Positions 46,720 through 57,181 are shown, counted from the stretch's first letter. The stretch is 64,000 nucleotides of DNA from Lactuca virosa (GCA_928212115.1 CAKMRJ010001112.1:405263965-405327964); one strand, 5' to 3'. The notes: generated from the sequence alone by a model not told the origin. Numbers and translations are program-made.

Positions 46720-46806
46720 GAGTTTACGGCCGTAAACTCGTTTACGGCCGTACACCCATTTACGGCCAGCGAATGGTGGACCCCCACCACCCCAGGCTAT
46801 ATATAT
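46720..46806 (+). promoter_or_regulatory. Solo-LTR promoter: TTTACGGCCGTAAA palindromes and TATA
   Basis: A 20-base perfect palindrome GAGTTTACGGCCGTAAACTC at 46720-46739, a second near-palindrome at 46741-46754 (TTTACGGCCGTACA), then TATATATAT at 46798-46806. Confidence 0.55.
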
Positions 46807-47303
46807 GAGACCCCCACCCTCATTTTGACCTTCTTGGCCGCAAACTCTCTCCTTCTACCTCTAAAACTCTTGACCGTAAACTCCTAAAACACCTTTATTT
46901 TTTCGGAAATCATCGAGAATCACCATTGGGAATCATTTCGGAGCATCTAGAGCACGTTTTACGTTGAAATCAGCATCTGCGTTCTTGAGTTTACGGCCGT
47001 ACACACTTTATATCTTCAAAGGCCGTAAACCCTGTTCTTGAGTTTACGACCGTAAACTCATCGAATCTTCAAAAGCCGTAAACCCTTCAAGAGACAGTTC
47101 ACGGCCGTAAACCCTGTTCACGGCCATAAACTCTGTTCACGGCCGTAAACCCCATTCACGGCCGTACACACTTTTTGAGTGGTGCATTTGTCTGAAAATC
47201 CACTTTCCTCGATTCAATCAAGTCCCGGTTTCCGTTAAGCGCCACACGCTACAACTCGAGGGCTTTCATTCAGTCTGTTGAATCGACGCTTGTGCACAGC
47301 TAA

Positions 47304-48619
47304 CGGTGAGTTCATACCCCTACACTTTTCATGGTTTTTAAACGTTTTCAGGGGGAATACAAGCCAAACACAAATGATTTGTGAAACTAATACAAAAGGA
47401 TTTTTAACAAGTATAAAACTTATGCAATTGATTCAGACAAACGATTTTCACGTTTTTATAATATATTTAGATATTTTATCCCCTTTTGTACTATGTTGAG
47501 CATAAGGGGCGTTTTCAACGTACAATCATGATTGCATAGTTTTCAGATCAATATACGAACCGGATATACTATATTCATGCAAACTATAATAGGTATAGTT
47601 TGGGGTTTTCAATACACTGAGTTATACATTGCTAAACATATAAAATATGACAGATTTAGTTTATGATATACATTACTACAAGATTACAACGATTAATAAT
47701 TATTTAAGTATAATTATTACCTTATACAGTATTCAACGGATTCAAATACAAGAGAGCAATACAGAATTACATGTAAACTAGATTATACAGAATTGTGAGA
47801 CTCTACTTCAAAACGGTACTCTTAGGTGTACTGAATTAAATCCTATCATAGTATAACCAGAGTCTCCTGGAGGGAGAGCGTGAGATTTGTGAATAGATCT
47901 ATTCGGGACTGACAATCCCACACCTGAACTGCTAGCTACAGTTAGGCAGGCATGCCTGGGGTGACAAATGTCATAACATCTGACGCCTGAAGAACGTCGT
48001 AGAGGTCACTAGGTCATATCAAGCATGGTTATACGGCTCACAATAAGTAAAAACTAACCTTTGTTTACGGGATTTCATTCTTCATTAGTTTTATTTTAAT
48101 TAATAGAACTATTATACTATACACTGGAGGATTCCAGGGATACAACAACTGGTTTTATTTTAAATAATAAAACTACTATACATACTGGTGGTAGCCAGGG
48201 TTTTTCAAACAGAACATACTATACATACTGGTGGTAGCCAGGGTTTTCAAACAGAACATACTATACATACTGGTGGTAGTCAGGGTTTTCAAACAGAACG
48301 TACAATACATACTAGTGGTAGCCGGGGTTTTCAAACTGAACATTCCATACACAGAGGTTTTCATACAGAATTCATCATACTATACGTATTGGTAGTAACC
48401 AAGCATACAAACTGATATGTTCTATACTACAAAGGATACCGTAACAAACTTTCATAGAAGGAACTGGTAATATCATGCTTTCACTAAAGAAAATATTGGA
48501 TTTTCTTGGAAACATACGAACATTTTACAAGATACATCAACAAGTTTTCACTACAAAACATAGCTTATGAACTCACCAGCTTTATGCTGATACTCTTTCA
48601 AACCTGCTTGTATTCTCAG
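47304..48619 (+). other. Predicted LTR leader intron (solo LTR)
   Basis: Donor CTAACG/GTGAGTTCAT, acceptor TTGTATTCTCAG/G. Arms GGTGAGTTCAT (47303-47313) and ATGAACTCACC (48567-48577), perfect over 11 bases. Confidence 0.45.
48180..48345. repeat. 42-bp tandem repeat in the solo LTR
   Basis: The unit contains CATACTGGTGGTAGCCAGGG and TTTTCAAACAGAACATAC; about four copies, the last diverged. Located between donor and partner arm, like the 59-bp array of family E. Confidence 0.9.
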
Positions 48620-48893
48620 GAAATCAGTAGACAGGTACCTTCCGGAGTTTTGAGAAGACGAAGAGTATGGAGTCATGTCTTTTTATTTTGCTTATACTTT
48701 GATGTATGGAAACAAATTAAACAGATGTAAACCTTTTTCATTTATGTATTTAATGTTTGGTTGTGTTTACTATGATTGCTATGATACAATTGTTGTGATA
48801 CTACACATGACGTCCTCCACCCCCGAACGTTTCCGCCGTTCCGGTTTGGGGGTGTGACATTTCTGACCGAGAAAATGGGGATGTCACATCTCC

Positions 48894-49745
48894 CCCACTT
48901 AAATTAGATTTCGTCCTCGAAATCACTCCTTACTACCTTCCAGATACGCCAGACGACCTGGATGATACTCCCACAACCTCGATACGGACTGAAAAGTTGA
49001 CCCATACTTACAACATACTTCTAAAGCTATATTCGAAACCAACCTTAGCAAGGCCCCCATATTGACGACGAAAAAATCCTTGCTCCCGCTAACCTTAAAT
49101 AAAGAAGGACAACCATCACTACTCAGCTCAAATCCAGGAGTTCAGTACCTTATCCGACCTACCGACATATAAGACAGTTCTGAATAACTGCCATTACGAC
49201 TCCATTTCGCAATCCAAACCGTATGTAAACCCTTTCAACCCTGGATTACCTTGTTGTTTCCATTGGGAAACAAAATCCCTGACCATTCATTGCCGCCAAA
49301 AACCCTTCACTCGATAACCAGGCGACTCCCTGCCTGAGTCTCCAACGCTAGCACCATCTCGGGCTCATCTTGTTGTCCCATATTTATAATTCTGATGCAA
49401 CCGAGACCTCCCTGGTCTTGTACTTACCTACCGATTAACCAATATAATAGAATTCCATCTGGTTGTTGAGGCTGATAGCCTCACACAATCGCACCACACA
49501 ACTCCTGATTGAGTGTCTATCTGACAAGAGCTATCCTAGCTCGCCTATCATAATGGCTCCAACAGCCCTCCTGGTCTAACCAAGGATAACATAACCAACT
49601 ATTCATCATTGTTGAATCCTTCAATTGAGATCGAGAGTGACTCCCAAAACAAGTCTTAACCCTTTTTGCGTCAACCGGGAACATGACTCTTGTCCTGAAA
49701 TCCAAATATTTACACTTGCATTCTATCTGAAAAATTTCGCTAGTC
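48894..49745 (-). mobile_element. Interior 3' end of the family-C element
   Basis: Continues the sequence broken at 20985. On the minus strand GATTTCGAGGACGAAATCTA encodes DFEDEI plus stop, the usual end of gypsy integrase, followed by AAGTGGGGG(AGAGT) and the family-C LTR at 20978. Farther inside, the sequence is degraded and I recognise no domain. The right limit is approximate. Confidence 0.65.
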
Positions 49746-50327
49746 CTCATATGGCCTAAGTAGGATGGCCCTTAGCGCCTTGTTTGTGGATGTAAGGGAA
49801 AACTTGAAAATTCGTATGTCATGTGTTCTTCACATTCGACCATCAATTTGTGAGTTGGACTTTGAGATTTGACATGATGCTGGAAATAGTTGCATGCATA
49901 ACATGCCATTCATCATGAAAATCTTATTCACCTCTTGATATTGTTTGAACAAAATATTTCAACCCTTTTTCAGCTAAAATATTATTTATAAGTTTTGAGA
50001 GGATCATTTCGAGTATTTGGATTGCTATTCCTTACTCAAAATGAATTGACCCTCGAGTAACTCATTATATATTTCATTGTCTAACTTATTTTGGATGTAT
50101 GTTCAGATCGAGAGGCTTGGTGCTTAGGAGATGGCATGGATTTTAGAAGACCCCAGCTTGTGGGGAACTTGAACATTTGTTTTTTATGATACCTAATGAA
50201 CAACCTTGTTCCTTAAAACTCTTATCTAACTTTTAGGACCGTTATACTTTTTTGCATTAAAACTTGAAACTTTTGAACTTTGTTTTGAAAATGATTTTAC
50301 AAAATGGCCCTAGTGATGGGTGTTACA
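49746..50327 (+). repeat. Possible LTR-end fragment
   Basis: Ends ATGGGTGTTACA at 50327, after TTTTGAAAATGATTTTAC, similar to the end of the family-A LTR. No start, TSD or internal modules are recognised. Low certainty. Confidence 0.35.
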
Positions 50328-50834
50328 GAGAAGACAGACTAAAATAGATGTGCTCCAATTTTCTTAAGGTGATGTTGATCGATGGTGATAGGAGATGAAG
50401 TAGCGACAACAACTAAAGCTCCGATGATATTTTTGGTGGTGGTCAGACAAGATGTACCGACGACGGGTGAGATTTTCTTTTTGGGAGAGATAGGCAATTA
50501 GAGAGGGAGGAAGGGGGTGGGTGGAATTTTCTTTTTGATTTTTTTAATTAAAATGTCTAAAATAATAATAAAAGAAATTTTTAAAAAAAATTACTAAATT
50601 AACATATTAATATTTTAGTTGATGCGGATCAAAACTATAAAAAAAATATCAATAAGACCAAAATCCTAAAAAAATATCCAAAATTAAATCAGCGGCCAAT
50701 TATTTTTACATCACTAATTATTTTTGTAATTTTGTCTATTTAGATTTTTATGAGAAGGATTGTATTTTTGCAATTTTGTCTATTTAGATTTTTATGAGAA
50801 GGATTGTCGCATTTGGTATAGGATAAAACATAGA
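50328..50834. other. Upstream region of the DUF1685 gene
   Basis: AT-rich DNA; two near-identical TTTTGTCTATTTAGATTTTT phrases about 35 bases apart (near 50731 and 50775). No gene seen. Confidence 0.4.
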
Positions 50835-50910
50835 CACGTGAAAATCACGTGATTTCGAGCTAAACAAGAAGTTGACTGGATATGGTACAAAACAAAAAGA
50901 TATACACGTG
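50835..50910 (+). promoter_or_regulatory. Three G-boxes upstream of the DUF1685 gene
   Basis: CACGTG at 50835-50840, 50846-50851 and 50905-50910, 138-213 bp before the ATG. The first two start 11 bp apart. CACGTG is the core site for plant bZIP (ABA, light) and bHLH (PIF-type) factors, so ABA or light control is plausible but untested. Confidence 0.6.
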
Positions 50911-51047
50911 TTTTTTGTTTGTATATGTTGGGTCTACCAAGGGTAATAAAGTCAATCTACTCCGCTCCATATTCCTATCCCACTGCAAACCTAATTATCC
51001 ATCTTTCTCTTCAATCTGATTGCATTTTCCTGCCGACATACACACTT

Positions 51048-51734
51048 ATGGCAGCTGAAGCTCAACAATTCTTCGATCTTTTCGATTCTTACTGGTTTGC
51101 ACATCAAATCTTCAACAAAACCCTCATCCCACCTCCCAAATTCCACAAAAACGCAGAATCAATCGCTAAAACAACTCAAACTCTTCATTTCCCGGCTGTC
51201 CCCACCGTTAATGTCAGATCTTACAGTGACCAGTTGTTCATGGATGCCAAGAACCTGAGTTTCATCTCCGATTCTCCGAACTCCGTTCTTAATCTCCAAA
51301 CTCCAAAGCTAGAAACCATTTTCTCCGGCATGAATATGAAAGAAATCCAAGAATTACCAGTCCGAGAAAAGGATAGAGTATCAGGAAGACGCAGAAAGAG
51401 GAAGAGCAAAAGCAAGAGCTTGTCGGAGCTTGAATTCGAGGAGGTAAAAGGGTTTATGGATTTGGGTTTTGTGTTTTCTGAAAAGGATAAAGATTCAAGC
51501 TTGGTTTCGATCATTCCTGGGCTTCAGAGATTAGGGAAATATGAAAAAGAAGAAGTCGATCGTTCTATTGTTGTTGCTTCGAGGCCTTATCTTTCTGAAG
51601 CATGGGATGATATGAAGAAGAAAAGAGAAGAAGAAGCATTAAGGCTGATAAGAATTCCACCACTTGGGAACGAAGTTGAGATTAAGCATCAGCTTAGATT
51701 CTGGGCTCATTCTGTTGCTTCTGTTGTTAGATGA
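51048..51734 (+). CDS. DUF1685 family protein
   Basis: 228 residues, intronless. I chose the ATG at 51048 (MAAEAQQFFDLFDSYW), because the 43 upstream residues of the open frame look like leader and the small paralogue at 15076 starts at the same place. Features: N-terminal FDSYWFAHQIF (about 11-21), a Ser/Pro-rich region, a basic stretch GRRRKRKSKSKS that could be a nuclear signal (about 119-130), the DUF1685 core EEVKGFMDLGFVFSEKD, LVSIIPGLQRLG, SRPYLSEAWDDMKKK, and C-terminal QLRFWAHSVASVVR. Molecular function of DUF1685 is unknown. Tail to tail with the DnaJ gene 2.1 kb downstream. Confidence 0.92.
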   Translation: MAAEAQQFFDLFDSYWFAHQIFNKTLIPPPKFHKNAESIAKTTQTLHFPAVPTVNVRSYSDQLFMDAKNLSFISDSPNSVLNLQTPKLETIFSGMNMKEIQELPVREKDRVSGRRRKRKSKSKSLSELEFEEVKGFMDLGFVFSEKDKDSSLVSIIPGLQRLGKYEKEEVDRSIVVASRPYLSEAWDDMKKKREEEALRLIRIPPLGNEVEIKHQLRFWAHSVASVVR

Positions 51735-53817
51735 CATGAAATTAATATACTCAAAGAGTGTTTTCATGGGATTTTCTGAGTAATTTTTGCGATTTGTTTT
51801 GTGTACAAATTATGGTTTTCTGAAGTGTGAAATGAGTAAGATTACAGTCAAGTGTTGTCTTGGTTTGGGATTGATATTAATGGTTTTTGGATATGTATTG
51901 GACTCATACTCATGTTAAGTGAACAAAAGTTGCAATTTCTATAGCGTGTGCAAACTTATTTGAAGAAACTGACATAGATGTTGAACTAGAAAGCATATGT
52001 TAGATGAGCGTAAGTAAAAGTCACTTTCCCAACAACTCCCTATTTCCAAAGGATAAGCTATGTTACTCAATTTTCAACTTCCAATTATTTTTTATAACAT
52101 GTGTCAGTGTCTTACCTATTACATATCAGTACGAGTATTTAAATTTTCTCTCCAATATTTTTATTAATCAAATTTTAAAGTCAATAAGTTATATGTAGGT
52201 TTTTCTGCTCATCTATAGTTTAAAGTTAGGAGCGCAAGTGCAATAGCTTTTTCAAGAGTTTATTAGGTATAAAAGCAAAAGAAAAGAAAAATATATTTAA
52301 TTGTAGGTTTAATCCTAACTTTTTTTGAACAAGAATGATCCATATGGTTTCAAGTTTTTATATGGTTGGTTTTTGATACATATAAAATGATTTTTAGAAT
52401 TTTTATTATTATCTTAAGCAAGTGGTGTTCGTAGACATTAAAATTGTTTTTTTGTCTAAGGGTCATGTCCAAATTGTATGATTTCAAACTTGGATTGAAA
52501 TTGACAAGTTTGAAATGATACATGTCTTAGAATAAGTTCTCAATTAATTATGGAGTTTAGTTTTTGGCAACTAAGATATGAAAATGGTTGAGTTGGTGCA
52601 ATGAAATAGTAATATATGTTTATAATTATGTTAAAACATGTATTTGTACTATTTGGTTAAAGTGTTATGCAATGATATTACAATGACAACTTTATGCAAA
52701 GTGGAAAGTCTGAAAATATGTTATCTATATGAGAAATATTTTAAGACTTCATTTTTTAATAGGCATTTATGACTTATTAGATTAAAAATAGTGTACACTT
52801 CAACCGAGTTATGTGTATATACTTATTTGTATGACATAGTTGATTTAATATACTTAGGATACCAAATGTATTATATATAAAAATCGGTATCTTATGGTTT
52901 GAAAACGGAAATATGATAACATGTGTGGTAATTAGTCATTTAGTGAAGAAATGATTGTATTTGTTATTGCTTTTCAGCTCGTTGCACATCTACATATTGG
53001 TATTGTTGCTATTGATTCTAATTAATTTAGTTTTCATATAACTACAACTAATAAAACATAAATATTTCAAACGAACACCAAGTATTTTAATTTTGAACAT
53101 GCAACCTATTTGGTGTATTCTAATAAGATTAGATTTATATATAGAGATAGTAGCATTTTTTTTCTTCTTTATCTATCAAGTTTAACAAACAACAAATATT
53201 GTAATTGGCAAGTAGTTTGAACTTCAAAGTCTGGGCCTACTAGAATAGACCCATTGGTCATTCCGCTCCATAATTGTGATTCTATTCGGCAATAGAAAAC
53301 AAACAATAGATTAGAGAATAAAGGGCGGCAAAAAAGTCAAAAAAACACTACAAGTTTGACTCGGTTTTTAATAATTTAATAATCTTTTCCTTATCCTTTA
53401 ATTAATACAAAAATATAAAATGTTATTAAAATTGGTAATTATATTTTACATCCGATGACATGACATGATATACAACCCCCCAGCCTACTTTGTATTTAAT
53501 GTCGTTTTTCAACTGTAGTGTGGGGTTTATAGATGATAACAGAGAGTGTGAACCAAAGTCTGTCGACAACACATATTCAGATCATATTAGGGTCTTAATT
53601 GTTATGCATATCACAGAACAAGACACAAAGACAACAAATGCAATTTTTTCGTCCAACCCAAAGAGGTGGAAGACATATGTTTTCATTTATCTATACAACT
53701 ATTATATACATCCAAATTATATATATCATGAGAGAGACATGAAATGCATATACAAGTGAAAGAAAGCATTCTCATGATTTTTTTATAACATATGTTATAA
53801 AGAAGAGTCTTGTTCAT
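51735..53817. other. Convergent intergenic region
   Basis: About 2.1 kb of AT-rich DNA holding the 3' UTRs of the DUF1685 gene and the DnaJ gene. Open frames in it are short and without recognisable motifs. No repeat with clear ends was found. Confidence 0.5.
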
Positions 53818-56800
53818 TTAATTTTCAGACTGGGACTGTGATGGAAGCTTATAGGTGGCTGGTTTGTCAACACCCCGTCTCGAATACTCTCTCCATCTTC
53901 TTGCAGCTGCAGCCGCTCTTCTTGCTCTCTCTTTCACCTCCTCATCTGTGTCATGCCATCAAACTTCCTTTCAGACTTATGCAACAAATACCAACATACT
54001 TTCCATTCATTTTTACTTTATTTTTTTATGTATTGTACTTCGAAGATTCAAAGTATAATGTCCTGATATGGACTGTAATTGTGTAGAGTAAAAAAGTACA
54101 ATACCTGTACTTTGATTTTGACCACGGGTTTTACCATTGCCCCAAAGGTTGCTCCAATAAGGGTCAGATTTGTCATTTGAATCTTTCGATTTCATCATTC
54201 TTACTCTAGCTTGCTCCTGTAATCAAATAATAAACTTCATCATTACTTACTAACTCATATTCTACATTTCTAATTCAATCATGTTTGTTTCCCATGATAT
54301 AAACATGTTTATGTTTTTTTAATGCATAATAGCAACCTACTCATATTTCTTTGCCAATAATACCCAAATATATAAACCTGAAATTGTAATTATGTTGCTA
54401 TTCTAGAGTGTTTACGTATGTATTCTTCATTTTAACTTCTTTTTATTAGTGAGCAAGAACCACACACATAAGAACATAAAAGTGAGAATTAAACGTCAAG
54501 AAACCCTGAATTCAGTGTTTAATAAATAAATAATATTTATTACCAGAACTTTGTTTTGTCTCTTTTCCCATCGACTGCTTGCCTGTCAAAACAAACAGAA
54601 CCATCATAAAAAGATGTGGAGGGCATTTACGTCTTTTCAGACAATAGATGGACAGGGTTCATGGAAGAAAAAAAAACTAATCACGAAAAAGCAATTTATA
54701 AGAAATAAGTCTTACCATTCTAAAAACATCTGCAGATGAACCCATCCCTGCAAGCATGAGGGCAACCTGGTCAAAATAACCAAAGCAGGAGTTAGCAATA
54801 TCATTAGTATATAACTAAAAGGAGAAATTATAATTAAGATATTGTTCATGTAAGAAATTATTACTCATAGTCATAGACACATTTGCTGTTTCACATTTAG
54901 ATGACAAAGATTGATAAAAATGAGGAGGTAAGATAAATCTTTTACAGTATTTCTTACATTGACTCTTTCTACCCTCCGCATTTCATCTTCAAGCAAAGAT
55001 ACTTGTGCAGCAGAAGTCCAATGGATGCAATCAACAGGGCTAAAGAAAAATAATAATAATAATTTTCTCAAATGCCTTTCAAAGATTCAAACTTATGTTT
55101 ACTTTAATGTATGCATAAAGATAAAATAACTCTAATAGAATAATGTTGGTGTCAAATGGTGGAGTAAATCCATATTTGATGTAAACATTTTTAAAAAATT
55201 TTACCAGCTATCAATAGCTTGTTGAACTAAGTCAGTGCTTCCTTGCTGATTACATGCTCTAGCTCTACCAAAATCCTCCTCTATCATGAACACGTCTGAG
55301 CAAACATTGGCACAATTTTTGCAGCCTATCATAAACAACAATAATTAATTAATTAATAAATTATATGTCAAGATATTCTAGACAAGTAAAGTTAATTGTT
55401 TATGTAGAGATGTTAATCTACTCGGAAATCAAATGAATTAGATTATATGAACAAGTTGAAATTGATCATATGTTTGATTGGCAGGAATTGGAATGGAATT
55501 TAATTCCATTCCTATGTATGGAATGCATATATGTGGTCAAGGACTTCAAATGCAAAATAGTGAAAAATGACAAAATTGTTGTCTATTGATTTCTTGGTCT
55601 TGGAAATTCTTCAAAAACTTTTTGAAATATTTATGTTACACTTTATTTAATTTTTTGTTCAATAAAATAATGTTATACATATTAGTAACATGTATTATCC
55701 AAACACGACAACAAATTATGAAACAAATATGTTAATAGTAGGGTTTAGAATAGGTATTTCAGTCATTTAGCAACCAAACATGCCATACGTAACAAAATGT
55801 CAAAAGTACCCTTCTTGCATAATGTATTAATGTAGTAAAGCAAGAACATGAACACGTACCTATACAGCTAAACTCATCAACAAATACATGATCCTTAGGA
55901 GAGGAATCATCAAAAAACGGATTTATTGCAGTCAAAGCATATCCATGGATTTCATCATATACCATTCGCTGAGCTGGATCGCTGAGAACCTACACTGCAA
56001 TATTTGATTTACATAAGAAGCACAAGACATAATAATGTGTGTAGCATATGCAGTTTCATTGACTTGTGTTTTATAGCATCCTACTTTTATTTCTTTCTAT
56101 TACAACATTCTACTTCCAACTTTTTACTTATTAAGGCATTGTATGTTGAAAAATCTACTCAGTTATAACATCATACTTTACAAAATCTACCCATTATAGC
56201 AGTGAAATTTTGAAAATTGCTTTGTATTTGGATGACATTGCTATATATGGTTAGATTTTTTTCCATGCATAATGTTGTAATAGGAGAACATGAAAGTGGG
56301 ATGATATGATAAACATATGAATGAAAAAACTTTTCATGGTATGAACCCACCTCATAAATCTCATTAATGAAGATGCAAAAGTTTGTAGTGTCTGGATTAT
56401 TGCCACTCAAGTCAGGGTGACATGATTTCATGCAATTATAATAGGCTTTCTTGATTTGCTCTGGAGTTGCATCTGGAAGCTGATTACAAATGAGAAACAA
56501 TGAGATGAGTATAAACCAATAAGTCAATAACCATGATGGTAAAGAATATTTGACTGACATAATAATTGATAAAGAACAATCTGACTGATGGTCAGTTGGT
56601 CACCAATTTAGTGTAATGTATTGGAACTAGGGTTCAACGCTTTTCTAGAAAACAAATTATGGCTTAATGCTGCTCCTTCTAAATCCAATTCCATATATTC
56701 CTAAAACTGAACTATTCTTACTTAATAATCACATTGCAGATATTCAAATACTTTATATACGTAAATCAATGTACGCAACTAGTCAAAAATGCTAAAATGT

Positions 56801-57181
56801 CGACTTCCTGGGGAGCGATGGAGTTTTTCAAAAGTAAGCATATGAAATCAAGGAAGAAACAGAAGCCTAAACAAGAAGATGAAACTGAATTTCAACTAAA
56901 AAGAGTGAAATACGACCAGAGAGTAAGAGAATTTGACATACCAGTCCTAAGACAGCATAGTAATCATCAGCAACAGCATCCGATGAATACCGCGACGAAT
57001 CAGTGGCGACTTTAACTCTGCTAAATCTTCTTCTTCTTCCCTCGCCATGGCCGATTCCATTCCACCTTATACTGTTGTTGGTCGCCAACATCGACGATCT
57101 GTTGCTTGGTGGATACAAGCTGCTCATTCCGTTTTGAAATTTAATTGGATCTGTGCAAACCGGAGATAGTAATTGAGCCAT
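53818..57181 (-). CDS. DnaJ and ferredoxin-like [4Fe-4S] protein, chloroplast (DJC77-like)
   Basis: Nine exons on the minus strand, all with GT-AG introns: 57181-56942, 56479-56351, 55989-55860, 55325-55205, 55039-54958, 54766-54716, 54582-54544, 54216-54105, 53945-53818. They join in frame to 343 residues plus stop. The N terminus is Ser/Arg-rich, fitting a plastid transit peptide. J domain about 72-137: DDYYAVLGL, helix EQIKKAYYNCMK, HPD at 101-103, FINEIYEVLSDP. Ferredoxin-like region: Cys165, 168, 171, 175, then CPVDC (207-211), the ligand pattern of a [4Fe-4S] cluster. C-terminal helix rich in Arg/Ala (ERARRAAAAARRW). J proteins recruit Hsp70; J plus ferredoxin proteins are known in plastids (DJC76/77/82 group). 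The small exons of 39 and 51 bp are inferred from frame and splice sites. Confidence 0.9.

Larger units (their letters stand above)
46521..48859 (+). repeat. Solo LTR related to family E
   Basis: 2339 bp, TGTGACAACCC to GGGGTGTGACA, exact 5-bp TSD TTTCT on both sides and no interior, so a solo LTR left by LTR-LTR recombination. Palindromes and TATA at 46720-46806, more palindromes at about 46985-47165, donor 47304, a 42-bp tandem array about 48180-48345, partner arm 48567-48577, acceptor 48619. Confidence 0.95.
20986..48888 (+). mobile_element. Family-B gag-only LTR retrotransposon carrying nested insertions
   Basis: The outer ends are TGTAACGCCCGCAG (20986) and GATGTCACA (48888), with a 5-bp duplication TCTCC at 20981-20985 and 48889-48893. 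The target was the polypurine tract of the family-C element. Plus orientation is shown by the LTR end, then TTGGTATCA (25608), gag, then a purine tract AAGGGGAGATAAT (30175-30187) before the 3' LTR. Nested inside are a Helitron (22351-23215), a family-D LTR (27527-29701), the family-A element (31175-44967, itself containing family E) and a solo LTR (46521-48859). No protease, RT or integrase is found. Confidence 0.85.
30188..48888 (+). repeat. Family-B 3' LTR, split into three pieces
   Basis: Piece 1 is 30188-31174, piece 2 is 44973-46520, piece 3 is 48865-48888. Joining them gives one LTR colinear with 22311-25606. The first gap is the family-A element, bounded by TTTTG duplicates (31170-31174 and 44968-44972). 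The second gap is a solo LTR bounded by TTTCT (46516-46520 and 48860-48864). A palindrome (30990-31008) and TATA (31022-31029) precede the first gap. In piece 2 the arms GTGAGTACATAG (45456-45467) and CTATGTACTCAC (46207-46218) are perfectly complementary over 12 bases, but the acceptor CACAG has become CACAT. Confidence 0.9.

Noticed and set aside
49517..49750. 77-codon minus-strand ORF near the family-C interior
   Set aside because: No match to gag or pol motifs; interior is decayed.
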